Assembly (NCBI GenBank): GCA_964023205.1 | Contig: OZ026835.1 | Span: 4,918,414 to 4,982,413, forward strand | DNA length: 64,000 nt | Source of the DNA: Lutraria lutraria | Lineage: Eukaryota; Mollusca; Bivalvia; Venerida; Mactridae | Direction of reading: 5' to 3' | Shown here: piece by piece, positions 40,752 to 51,769 of the stretch | How the letters are laid out: each line of letters opens with the position of its first letter | How positions within the stretch are numbered: the stretch's first letter is position 1 | The notes under the pieces: model-generated | What the model saw: the letters and a program-made list of their open reading frames with translations, nothing else | Told to the model about the DNA's origin: nothing | The model's database searches: none | Made by a program: the position numbers and the translations under genes

Positions 40752-40882
40752 GTTTTTGTTTGTTTGTTTGATTTTGCGCCCCTTTCCACAGACAGGGTCA
40801 GATGAGGCGAACAGTTCGCCTCACCATCGTTACTGGGGAGCAACTGTCTGTGTTCTTACATAAAGAGACTTACGAGTAAGAC
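40752..40882 (-). mobile_element. Headless SINE fragment, family B
   Basis: The (gttt)n start, then 'agcaactgtctgtgttctta' and 'cataaagagac', match the body of the SINEs at 56.56 and 57.73 kb in minus orientation. The tRNA-derived head is missing. Confidence 0.55.
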
Positions 40883-40884
40883 TT

Positions 40885-43400
40885 AGTACTTCTTACCTAT
40901 ATGAAGCACATTGCATTACACGTGTTCGATATATAGTGTGACATTTAACGATTGCTGTTCCTGGTTAAAAGCAAAACAATAGTTGATCTTCTATCAGAGA
41001 ATTATGTGAATTGCGGAAAAAGAATCAGTTTTGCGAAAACAGTAATCAGGTGTGAAAGTCTATCAAACGAAATCCCTATATAGCGAACTCTGTATATATC
41101 ATTGATGTGTGTTTCACACTGTTATTTGTATGCCGACCTATTATTGCTCTGAAGATTCTATATTTATTATATATTGAACAGATTTCATTTTTTTCTCTCG
41201 TTTTCGCTAAATGAATTCATGCATCGTGCTCTCTCCAAATTGAATTTTGACGTTTTTTGACTTCAGTAATATATCTTCTAATACTTTTTATAAACTCTTA
41301 TTGCATTGGCGAGTGTCGGGTTACATCGACTTATGTACATTATTTTGTTGAGAGTTTAACAATTGTTTCGCATTTAGAATATTTACAAACACTAGCAATA
41401 CTTAACTGATATTGATGACCACCCAGGTGACTTAGCTTCGCAGACTGGTGTAAGAAATTCACACTCCGTCTTGTAGCCTGTAGGAATTCTATTTGATTGG
41501 TGTGTATTTAGTTTGGCCTGGAAATTCACCAGATATGAATGTTATTTAAAATCTTTGGAGTATTCTCAGGATTCAGAGGCATACAGTGATCCCACCCCAA
41601 TTATAATGACAAAGAGATGTACGGCGTCGTCTAAGTCTAGCCTGGAGTAACATCTCCCAAACTCTGAATTTCATACATTCGATCCAAATTATCCTAAAAA
41701 TGTAATTACCAATATTGGAGGTACATCTGGGTATTAAATGTGAAATATCAGGAATTTGCGATGCGTTCTTCGATATTCCATAGCCTGTTCAAATTTGGAA
41801 CGGACTTTCTTTACACCCTTTACTAGAAAATAAACTATTAATATAAGTTACACGTAAACTTAACCAGCGACATAACTGGATCATTTAGGCTTCCACAATT
41901 CAAATACCCGTTGCTAAGAACACAAATTACAGTAACTTAGTTGCATGAATTGTATGAGATAGTTATTTGAATAAATAAGATATTGACTGTATATACCACA
42001 TTTTGGAAGAATGTGACAGAAATCAATATAGATTTAGATGTGACAATATTTAAAATGGCGTACTGTTAAGTGGAGGCACTTAATGTGCTAATAAAGTAAC
42101 AGAAAGTTCATTATATGAAGGAATAGAGTACTAGTATTGTGGAATCATTTAACATTGTACATGCGTAATGGAATCAGTATTGCATACGGTGATAATGTAT
42201 AACCCATTTAGCAACTAGGATGTGATTGTTATAAATGTTTCTGACAAGCACGTATAGCAAGAAACGCGTTCTTCTTCATTTTTAAGATAATTTTCTCAAG
42301 CATTAGAAATAATTACCACGGGTTTTTGACGACTACTTTACGTGTACGATGATGTTAACAGCTGTTTCAAGATGAAACTTGGTAAGGACATGGTGGTGTC
42401 TCCAATATGCATTGCTTAAGAAACTGTTTTTATTCAAACTCTCTGAAATTAAATTAAGTTAGAAAATGTTCCCATTTTCACAAAATGAGCCCTCTTTAAA
42501 TCTGATTATCCAAAAAAGGAGCTCAAATGATGAGTGCAACATGTTATTTTTTATACGAAGCGGATATTCAACACCATATGATGAAGTCAAATTGGTTACG
42601 TTCGCGTTTTTTTTTGTGATTTTAAATTTTCTTTGTGGTGTTACTTGTTGATGTATATGTTTTGTTGGGTCAATTTTATCATAACATTTTGCTTCTACAT
42701 GCAACTCTATTCCACTTTCAAATGTTCATATTCGTCGCCAGTATTTTGAGGAAAATATTCAGTGGCTCTATAAAAGTAATACTATCTGTAACAGAACCAT
42801 TCCAATCTTCCAATATTAGATTACATTATTTTATGACATTCCCAAACTCGTATTCAATACTAGTCAATAGAGTGTAATACAATAAAGAAAACATGAAATA
42901 CCTACTACAAGGCTCATGTACAGATTAAATTTTTATAAATGCTTGGGTGCATTGCAATGTTATTAGTATTTAATGTGATCATTCCAATGTTATACCAACA
43001 GTATCCTAAATGTAAAATTACTATCTTTTTGATGTTCAAGCTTTCGTAGGAAGCAAGCATATCCTCTTGAATTGTGGTGATTTTCCTGTGTGTTCATTAG
43101 GCCATGAAATATGAGACCACTGTTAAATAAGATATTCAAAATAAAGATAATTAAATGAGTCTTAGATAAAACAACACAAACGTCCCATCTCCAAATATAC
43201 TGTCCTACCCCAAAATCCACCGTCCCAAAATACTCCCAACAAACAGGACGATACAAATAATCTTGTATTTTTCAATACTTTTATTTTCATCAACATCTTA
43301 CTTGAAAGGTTATACAGCAGAGTCCACAACAGGTAAAAAAACACATTTTTTAATTCAGGGTTTTAAGCCGTTTTTCAACAACAATTCAGTTATAAACGAC
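40885..43400. other. Gene-free AT-rich stretch
   Basis: Overlapping short frames near 42.46-42.88 kb are hydrophobic but match no family and have no splice context. Nothing else seen. Confidence 0.35.
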
Positions 43401-43439
43401 GAGCGTTTCACATAACCATACAGTTTTCCTGGACCGTAT

Positions 43440-43605
43440 TCTAACTGGTACTAATTTACCCTTCCACGAGGACCTGATAACTTCTCAGCATGTCTAATTT
43501 TCATACAAGGGGATCACCTGACGAAGCCGGGAGTCAAACCCGGATCGCCGAGTAATAATTCAGCGCACGCTTGACTGGATCATGACCCAGTCCTAAATCA
43601 AAAGA
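43440..43605 (-). mobile_element. tRNA-related SINE fragment
   Basis: On the minus strand 'ccgggtttgactcccgg' forms a perfect T-arm-like stem with a 7-base loop and a B box, followed by a non-tRNA body. The 5' half does not fold as a tRNA and no clear A box is seen, so this is a SINE piece rather than a tRNA gene. Confidence 0.45.
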
Positions 43606-43609
43606 CAAA

Positions 43610-45475
43610 CCACATTTTGCAGACAAAGAAGAAAACGAACACATGTCATGGGCTACACGTTTCAAATCCAGGGAAGCTGCTAAATGTAATTCAACATCTG
43701 CATGTCTCCAATGACAAGAACGACAAAATAAATTCCCTTTACCATTGCATCTACACTAGAGAAATTATCTGATTATAGTTAAACTTTAAACTGTTTGGTA
43801 CGTCTGTCAACATAATCTAATATTCCATGATCTACGTACGCAGTAACTGTTGTAACATCGTTCATTTTTATTAAGATAAATGACGTAAGTCGTCTTATAT
43901 TAGAGTTGGTTTTCCAGTATATGTGACCTACTGTCAAAGAATTAAGAACGTAAAATAATTTAGTATATTTTTTTTTGGATATAATCTAATTTGTTCTTCT
44001 AGATAGAAGAGAATGAAACCACTGAACGCAATTTATGTCGAGATAAACCGACACAACCGAATTACTCTTACTAAATGAAAACGCATTTTTTCACGAAATA
44101 TTTAGTTGCTTCAGTTATAATTACATGTATTATTTGTCGAACGATTGAATTCTAATATGGTTTTGTAACTTCTTGTGCTTTGAGTATAAAATAGAAATTT
44201 AACCTCTATCTTTCCCAAATGAACAATATGATAATTATGTTTCCTTTGTGAAAAAGACTTTAACCAATGGCTGATGAAATGCCAACCACATCAGAGCGAA
44301 TAATCCTAAGTTTCGACTTAATGTCCTTTGAAAAGTTCCAATTCACTTAGCATCAGTAAAAAAATATTGATGGTGTGAAAAGGCATTACAATTTAATTTC
44401 CAAAGTTTTGTGGAATTACGTGTCTAAGTATACAATACAGTTCATACGAATATAACATCGATAGTGACATATATCAAGAACATTTATATACCTAGGAGAA
44501 TAGTTTAAAAGGATCCGCGGATTAACTTCAAGAAATAGGTGGAGAGAATAGCGCCGCTTTGTAATTCTTAATGATATTACGTCTTTGTTGTAAGTTAATT
44601 ACACGTGGTTCAGTGTTTTCAAGCTAATATTTTTCTTGAAATTAGTGATTTTAAAATAGAAATAATGGTTTCTATGAGAATAATGAGATATATAAAATGA
44701 AGAGCTCGACAGATTGGACGACTAGAAGAGATTGAAGGCGATTAGCTTCCGGGCACAAATAGTCTAAAAATAATTCCAAAACAAGGTTTACATCAAAATT
44801 GCATAGTTATCTAATACCGACACGTTATACTTGTTTAAGTCGTTTTGAAATAAAGCAGTTTTATTAACAAACGCAAATGCAATAATGAAAATTTCGTCAC
44901 AAAACGCGTAACAATAAACATTGGACGTATGTAGATATTAAACACACTCGTATTCTTTTGCAAATGAAGTTGCAGCTGAACAAAATCAAATCCGTGACAA
45001 TCATACATTATGCATTGAATTATGTCCCATGATTCTGCAAAACGGAATGAAAAAGACCTTGTCCGCTCTCTTAGTAGCTCCATTTCAATTTCACAACATA
45101 ATATTGTCAAGCATATACTTTGCGACACTTTGGAACTCTTGTTTGGACTTATCATCACGTGCCAGTTACTACCTAACATAGAATATGCAACAACAATACA
45201 TGAGTTTTGAGCCAAATCTTAATTGGAATCATCAAGTGGTTCACATTAACAATGTCTCTTTTGTTAATGTAAATTATAACATGAATTTCTTATGTAAGAT
45301 AATTTTGCATTGTTGGTAAAGACGAACCAATCAGAAAATGCAATAAATCCTGTAATTATTGTAAGTTTTGAATAAGATAAAATAATATGACTTTAGATAA
45401 TCAGAATATGCATTCCTAATAAACCAGAATGAACACAGATGATTAGATGATGGCTCCAGGAAGTCTATATGTTCC
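43610..45475. other. Gene-free AT-rich stretch
   Basis: A 126-codon frame at 44835-45215 (minus) and its shadow on the plus strand have no recognisable domain. Nothing else seen. Confidence 0.35.
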
Positions 45476-45477
45476 GT

Positions 45478-45640
45478 CTAGACTAGAAGATGTGAAGTTT
45501 ACAAATCTTGTAATGCCTCATTGCGACTATAAAGACGCCGTAGGTGAATGTTTTGTCTGAATTAGTTCTGCTAACGATAGTAGTAGATAACATTGATTGT
45601 CACTAGGTTCTTATATCAGTTGTAGGTATATATTACAGCA
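45478..45640 (+). repeat. Dispersed repeat, copy 2
   Basis: It shares 'ctagac.aga', 'gtgaatgttttgtctgaattagtt.tgctaac' and 'cttatatcagttgtaggtatat' with 40415-40685 and lacks the hairpin inserted there. Confidence 0.5.
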
Positions 45641-45911
45641 TGTCTAACTTCTCCAACAAAAGGTGTCATTGCTGCTCTGACAACAATATTCAGTTCGCGG
45701 TATAATGACACATAATGACATAATGTCCAAGACTTAATCTTAATAAAAAGTTCATTTTAGTCTTATTTTCTTCTTCCGGATAGTAAAAATCGATGTAGAC
45801 AATATATTCATCACAATGTCTTGTAAATATCGATACTAAACGCGCAGGATTTATTCATATTAAAATCTTCTAAACCCTTTTGATTCCGATTGTATAGAAG
45901 GATTTTAGTGT

Positions 45912-46112
45912 CTATTGTTCAATAAACTTGTCTGAATTCGAGGGAACTGGATTTTTTAAAAAGTCATTAATGTCTGATTCTCGTAAATTCCCCTTTTCTG
46001 AGCGGTTTCGCATTTTGTTCATTTTTTCTGACTCGTTTTTAAGATGAGGGTGGTGTGCTTTATGACTAGCGCTTGCTACTGTCTGTTTGTCTGGGGCCGG
46101 AAGAAAAGTGCA
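45912..46112 (-). CDS. Possible orphan terminal exon, 66 codons
   Basis: A good splice acceptor (ttaaatttcag, exon from 46112) precedes 66 open codons ending in TAG. The peptide is hydrophilic and charged (SEKMNKMRNRSEKG, NDFLKNPVPSNSDK) and matches no family I know. No upstream exon could be joined, and a chance reading frame is equally possible. Confidence 0.2.
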   Translation of the reverse strand, partial: CTFLPAPDKQTVASASHKAHHPHLKNESEKMNKMRNRSEKGNLRESDINDFLKNPVPSNSDKFIEQ

Positions 46113-46444
46113 CTGAAATTTAAGTACAAGTATGTTTTGTTTTGTATGAGAGAAATACCGACTTTCCAATACTTTGACGAGTTCTCTTAACTTTGTCTAA
46201 TTATGTCACCATTGATCTTGGACATAACATTGTTGTATATGTATACTTTTTTTATACGTGTCAAAAGTCTGTGTCAGTCTAACAGAAGTGAAATACAAAA
46301 AAGACAGAGGTATTTTCAATGATTTATTTAAACATGCGCTTGTGCTTGTAAAGATGTAACACATTATGGTGAAGTTTACTTTGAGCTTTTCGAAAGCTAA
46401 ATAAACAGTGTGTAGCAAAATAATTGCAAATATTCTAAGGAGTT

Positions 46445-47043
46445 TTGAGACTATCATCGATCAATCTCGAAATGTCATCATCTGAAGAAGCAGATACTGG
46501 AATGCAGAAAACACTGAACAAGACATTCAAACAAACAATCAAACAACGGCATTATATTAAATATGTACATGAGTATTTACATTGGACAAAAATATATTCT
46601 CAAACACAAAAAGCTACTATAGATGTAAAATTAAGAAGTTTTCAATACAAATACTTAATGAGAGTTTTACCAACAAATAAATCATTACATCAATGCAAGA
46701 TCTCAGAATCAAGTTTATGCTATTTTTGTAACATACAAGTGGAAACATTAGAGCATTTGTTTTGGGAATGTAATCATGTGCAACATTTGTGGAATAAACT
46801 TGGAATTGTTCTATCCGATAGAAACCTAAAACTTTTAAACAGTATGTTTTGGAATAATAGACAAGAAATGTAATTAATTTCATTTCACTTCTTAATGAAA
46901 TCTTATATATTTCAAGCAAAAATAGAAATCAAGTACTAAATTTTGATAACTTTGTTGCGTATCTTAAAATAATAATAGAAAACGCATTGATAAATGACAA
47001 ATTAAATCAGCATAACACCAAATGGGCTGGTTTTGAATTATAA
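46445..47043 (+). pseudogene. 3' end of a non-LTR retrotransposon (LINE) ORF2, frameshifted
   Basis: The frame ends near 46870 and carries the zinc-binding C-terminal signature of LINE reverse transcriptases: LPTNKSLHQCKI, then CYFC, then EHLFWECNHVQHLW. Coding sense resumes in another frame at about 46868 (VINFISLLNEI ... NTKWAGFEL) and stops at 47041-47043. One frameshift at about 46868 therefore breaks the product. Everything upstream, including the endonuclease and the polymerase core, is absent, as in a 5'-truncated insertion. A 3' UTR with 'aataaagataaatt' and an A-rich tail extends to about 47370. Confidence 0.8.
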
Positions 47044-47370
47044 TTTTTCATCTTTTTCCGAGCAAAAGCTTTTTAAAACTGTTTACATTTCAACTGTTAC
47101 AAATATCATTCGTGTATGAATATCATTAAATATACAGACTTGGAAAGGAGCTTAAACCCATTTTTTCTGCATTTCTTTTCTCCTAAAACGTTATATATTC
47201 TTCATATGAAAACATCATAATTATATATATTTGCAACAATATAAAAACATGTTATATATGCATGATGATTCTTTTCAATCACATATGTTAAAAATATGTA
47301 ACAATATATAACATAATAATTCATATGATTGTACGAGTATGAAGAATAAAGATAAATTACAAAAAAAATG
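47044..47370 (+). mobile_element. Probable 3' UTR and A-rich tail of the LINE remnant
   Basis: AT-rich sequence after the LINE stop, ending in 'aataaagataaattacaaaaaaaat'. The end point is inferred from the A-rich tail; no target-site duplication was identified. Confidence 0.45.
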
Positions 47371-48038
47371 TGTACAAAAAATCACCATCAGTATGGAACG
47401 TTGGGCATAAACAATAATTACTTTCCTGAGATGAAATGTACCGGAACTAAAAGCATTACAGTTTTTTCACAGACTTAATCCATGCATATTATTTTACATA
47501 CATTTCATGATTCAGGATTGTATAAAACTCTTTTAAAGTCAATGCTTTCTTTTTATTTGATGAGTACATGCCATTTTCAACACTTAAAGTATGCTTTTAA
47601 GGGCTAACGATACAGTTAAGCTAAAAAGGTGTTTTAAGAGCTAAATACCTATGCTTTTGTTCGTTTCACTTGTTCGGGTACATCAGAGTCCCGAGAACAG
47701 AAAATAAATCCATTTAAATGCAAGCTTCAAGTGTTCCCATTAGTGACTTTTTCACATTTTATTGTGTAAACACTTAAATTTATGTTTGTAGCATAAATGT
47801 CTATCATGCGATTTATTTACCGATCCAATACACTACATAAAAGCTTTCCGTTACTTTAGAAATGCTCATCAAGTGGATCATATATATCTGCATCAAAGTT
47901 ACATTGTGATATTTGACCCAGTAAATGCAATCAGTCTTAACCTTTTAACCGTAACAGCAAATGTTAAAATGATCATTTGTGATAAAACTACGAGCTGAAC
48001 AAATTGGTTATAATACCTATACATTATCTGGAAGGAAT

Positions 48039-49262
48039 ATGGGCGAGTTAATTTTTATTTTCCTATCTTGTGGATTAGCTAGAATATGTATAGCGGGCAG
48101 TTTCCATGATCAAAAGAGGTTATTCTCAGATTTAAAGGACAATATGAGCCCTCATTTCCGGCCTGTGTTGAACCAGTCACAGCCAGTGAAAGTTAACGTA
48201 ATCGTTAACGTTTTAAGTCTTCAAGAAATAAATGAGAGAGATCAGTCCATGACGAGTTCGTTTGGAATTATATTTCAATGGATGTACGAAACATTACAGT
48301 GGAACATTTCGGACTATGGCAATATTTTAAAACTGGAACTATTTCCGGATGATACATGGATTCCGGAAGTAACAATGGGTAATATACTTAATAACGAGTA
48401 TCATATTTTAAAGAATAACGGTTTGAAGGTCAATATCTACAGTAACGGAATCAGCTGGTGGCCTTCTGGTGGAACATTCAAAACAATTTGTCCAATCGAT
48501 ATTTCACAATATCCTTTTGATACACAGTCATGCGCTGTGCGTTTAACAAAGTCAGCTTATGACAATGAATTTGATTTTGTTACTTCTCAAAGTGAAATTT
48601 ATAAAGTGACTTACGTAGAAAATGAGGAATGGTTGCTGGAAAATACAAGCATAAGAAAAAAGCATATAGTCCCAACGTTGTCATTTCTTGAATTAGAGTT
48701 GGTGCTTAGAAGACGACCATTGTTTTATATCATTAATACAATCCTTCCTGTGATTATGGTGTCTTTTATGAATATTTTAAGTTTTAAGATACCACCACGT
48801 AGCGGGGAACGTATGAGTTATTGTGTATCACTACTGTTGACATTTGTTTTACTTTTGAACACTACAGCAGAAACGATGCCGAGGATGTCAGATAACGTCT
48901 CATATCTGCAAATCTACATTAATTGTCAATTTGCATTCGCTTGTCTGATCACTACAATATCGGCTTTGATGGTAAATGCTGATCATTCGAAAATCAAGAC
49001 AGACGTACCTCAGTGGCTTCAACGTTTTCAATCATGCCGAAACAAAATAGAAACGACCAAAGTGACGAACATTCAAACATTAGAAAATGAACCAAGCAGT
49101 CCTGGAGGTATACAAGGTGATGATGAGATATATCATGAATCAGCGAATGAGAGGTGTGAAAATACAAGTGTATTTGACAGCTTGGATAATGTCTTATTCT
49201 ACATATTTGTTACATTGTTTCTCGTATCAACAATAACCTGTGGTTGCCTTATTCTCAAGTAA
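48039..49262 (+). CDS. Nicotinic acetylcholine receptor-like subunit (Cys-loop ligand-gated ion channel), intronless
   Basis: 407 aa in a single uninterrupted exon. The chosen ATG opens directly into a signal peptide (residues 1 to about 20); the in-frame extension upstream begins only with GTG. The extracellular domain has a loop-A-like WIPEV (107-111), a loop-B-like ISWWPSGG (138-145) and the 13-residue Cys loop between C151 and C165 (CPIDISQYPFDTQSC). Loop C lacks the vicinal cysteines of alpha subunits. Membrane segments: M1 about 228-250, M2 257-277, M3 288-312, M4 383-405, with a short M3-M4 cytoplasmic loop. M2 keeps the cation-type Glu at -1' (E257), Leu at 9' and Glu at 20' (E278), but has a polar Asn-Thr-Thr at 16'-18'. 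Such subunits assemble as pentamers at the plasma membrane. Molluscs have strongly expanded this family; ligand and partners are unknown. Confidence 0.92.
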   Translation: MGELIFIFLSCGLARICIAGSFHDQKRLFSDLKDNMSPHFRPVLNQSQPVKVNVIVNVLSLQEINERDQSMTSSFGIIFQWMYETLQWNISDYGNILKLELFPDDTWIPEVTMGNILNNEYHILKNNGLKVNIYSNGISWWPSGGTFKTICPIDISQYPFDTQSCAVRLTKSAYDNEFDFVTSQSEIYKVTYVENEEWLLENTSIRKKHIVPTLSFLELELVLRRRPLFYIINTILPVIMVSFMNILSFKIPPRSGERMSYCVSLLLTFVLLLNTTAETMPRMSDNVSYLQIYINCQFAFACLITTISALMVNADHSKIKTDVPQWLQRFQSCRNKIETTKVTNIQTLENEPSSPGGIQGDDEIYHESANERCENTSVFDSLDNVLFYIFVTLFLVSTITCGCLILK

Positions 49263-49302
49263 AATACTTTACTTCTACATTGTGTTCAAGAATCAAAAAG
49301 GA

Positions 49303-49308
49303 AATAAA
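49303..49308 (+). terminator. Candidate polyadenylation signal of the receptor gene
   Basis: An AATAAA lies about 40 bp after the stop codon of the nicotinic-receptor-like gene. It is the nearest canonical signal; use of it is inferred. Confidence 0.5.
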
Positions 49309-49309
49309 T

Positions 49310-51005
49310 TGAAGCGTACTGGAATGGTCATACAATAATGAATTTAATTCATAATACTAGTGTACATGATGAAGAAATGTAAGATTCACTAAGCAATGTT
49401 TTAAAAGTTTTCAATGATGTGTAAAATATAAATGATTGTCCAGTTTTTTTACTGTTTGGTCTATTGTGCTATACTAGTATACAATCTAGTGTGCGATATG
49501 TGTCCTTTACAATGTAGTGTTGTTTGTATTGTTTGTACAACACTATCGTCGATATATAATACTGGCTTACTTTTTAGTGGACAAAATAATGTTATGTAAT
49601 TTTGATGCACACTATTACGGCTCCTGAAGAGTGAATTTGAAGGTCAAAGCTTCTTGAATTTCAACACCGTGAGTAAGATCTACCTTGGAAAATGTTCTGA
49701 GCATTAACCTGTTATTCATAGGTCTTATTTAGCTCTTAAAGATCTTTAAACACAACACTAGAGTAAGTTGCGTTCTCTGAGATAGAAAACATATTACTTC
49801 TATTACAAAAACATTATTTTACACTTCATGCAATGTGTTAAAGAATGAGTACACAATTTTAATCGTTTTGTTATCAAAATGACAGTAATGGGTCAACCTT
49901 TACAATCACACATTTTAATTTAAGTAGTACAATTTCATTGAACCTCGACATAACATTTCCCGCATTTGTCCGCATATTACTCCGTCTCGAACCGAGAATC
50001 TCTGTTAGCGAAACAGCCATGCATTTAATTATTTGCCCGACCATAAGCACATAACAGACCTAAGATCATGAGTTTACATCATCGTTTTTTTCCAATGCTG
50101 ATAAGTACATGTAGTCGAACATACGTATGTATGTTAATGTATTGCATTGAAATATGATTACACTATATATATTCATATGGTATGACAGCCATAAAGTCAA
50201 TGTATCCTATCAATATCAATGTATCCTATCTAATATACTTACAATACTCCGAATAGTTGCATGACTGTCGATAATTGAAGCTAATTATCTTTGAATTATC
50301 TTTGTAGTTTTAGTATTTGAAATGACTTAACATAATGTTTTCATTACATAACTTTACATTATATGTTATTAATTAAAATGGGCTTAATGCCACAATCAGT
50401 AATAGGTACTTTTTTCTTGACATTTGTGCCTTACCTGAGCAGGTACAAAATTAATTAATGCTCATGCATGTACATAATGTTTTTATTATGTTACTGAACT
50501 TGAAGGTTTCTGTAATAGAGAAAGTAAACTGATATATTAAAATGTATGAACATTTTAAACTAATAAATGACAGAAACCAAACTAAGATTTCCTCATCCTG
50601 CATACTACACAATTCTTATATAAACTTGTCAATATCTATTATCCGTGAACGGCGGCGTCAGTAATGAATACTGTTGAAGAAAGTTCACTGGGCTTGCGTA
50701 ATTGATTAGGGAGAAGCTGGTAGTATTAAAAAATATTTATTTTCTTTTCATCTTTCTCAAACAACTTATACTATAGTAATGAATTGTAAAGGGTCCCAGG
50801 TGGATGTTGACGTTAAGAAAAATCTATCATAATCTCTATCGCTCAATGCGACAAATATCGTTGAACAACCACAGTGTTTTTGTTGTTCGGTACGAACACA
50901 AGGTAAGAACGTATGACCAATTCTCAACAATCGATCAGTAAATCTTTCCTATACTAGTATACAGAAGAAAATAGCTCGAAGTTTACAGTTCAATTGCTTA
51001 TATGC
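49310..51005. other. Intergenic stretch between receptor and transporter genes
   Basis: No gene seen. The short string 'caatgtatcctatc' is duplicated near 50199-50230. Confidence 0.4.
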
Positions 51006-51104
51006 AAATTAAATGTTCACAGGAACTTTAGAATAAGATAATTGCTTGAATTCAATTAAAGAGTGTAGAGGAACACACAACAAGACAACGGATACTTTTT
51101 ACAA

Positions 51105-51110
51105 TTTATT
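51105..51110 (-). terminator. Candidate polyadenylation signal, first SLC43 gene
   Basis: AATAAA on the minus strand about 660 bp after the stop codon. It is also kept in the duplicate at 61756-61761. Its use would place a SINE inside the 3' UTR. Confidence 0.4.
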
Positions 51111-51261
51111 GTTTGCAAAAAAGTAAGGAAGATTTAATGTGCAAAGAAACAGTTTAGATTAACACAAATGATCATTTGAATAAAATGCCATTCTAGGCCA
51201 ACACGAACGACTGTTACTTGCAATAATACAATCAAATATCGGTCTGATAATTAAAGACAAA

Positions 51262-51452
51262 GGGATGATCGGTTGTCTAGTGGTAACGCTCTGGGCTACC
51301 AAACGATTAGTTGGGGTTCCAATCTAGGCTCCGACAAAACTGTTCGAAAAGAGTAGAGATATACATGCCTGATTCTCCCGTCTCTAAAGGGCGGATCTGA
51401 TATGGACATAGCTGTCGAATGTGCCATTAAACAACTGATGAATAAGAAATGA
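51262..51452 (+). mobile_element. SINE family A, internally deleted copy
   Basis: The tRNA-like head ('ggttgtctagtggtaacgctctgggctac') and the tail ('ctctaaagggcggatctgatatgg', 'attaaacaactgat') are present. About 100 bp of the middle found in the duplicate copy at 61.91 kb ('tatttcagggacg' to 'ggcacc') is missing. Confidence 0.85.
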
Positions 51453-51769
51453 GTATTTTGCCACTAAATATAAGATACATTACATTTATAATACATATAT
51501 GTTGCCATAGTTTAATTGGAGAAGAGGTATTTGTCAGCTATGTGCAAAATATAATGAAAACCAATTTAACAGAGTCATTAACACAGCCATCGAGTTTAAT
51601 TGCCGACTGTTCAAATAGTTGTGGGAAGTTATTTTTTCCCTGCGTTGTCTTCGTAGTGGTGCGAGTTTGACTCTGGTGTCGGTTTTATAATGTTTAATTG
51701 TCCAACAATTTAAATGGAGCAGCAGTTCGATATTGATGTATTCAGTTTATGAAAACACGAATTATAATC

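Noticed and set aside
43500..43600. A functional tRNA gene
   Set aside because: The T arm is perfect, but no acceptor stem, D arm or anticodon arm closes; it looks like a SINE fragment.
44835..45215. 126-codon open frame on the minus strand
   Set aside because: No family resemblance, no clear splice sites, and a 62-codon shadow on the plus strand; treated as chance.
47979..48038. 20-codon upstream extension of the receptor frame
   Set aside because: It starts with GTG, is hydrophilic and would bury the signal peptide; the ATG at 48039 fits the family.
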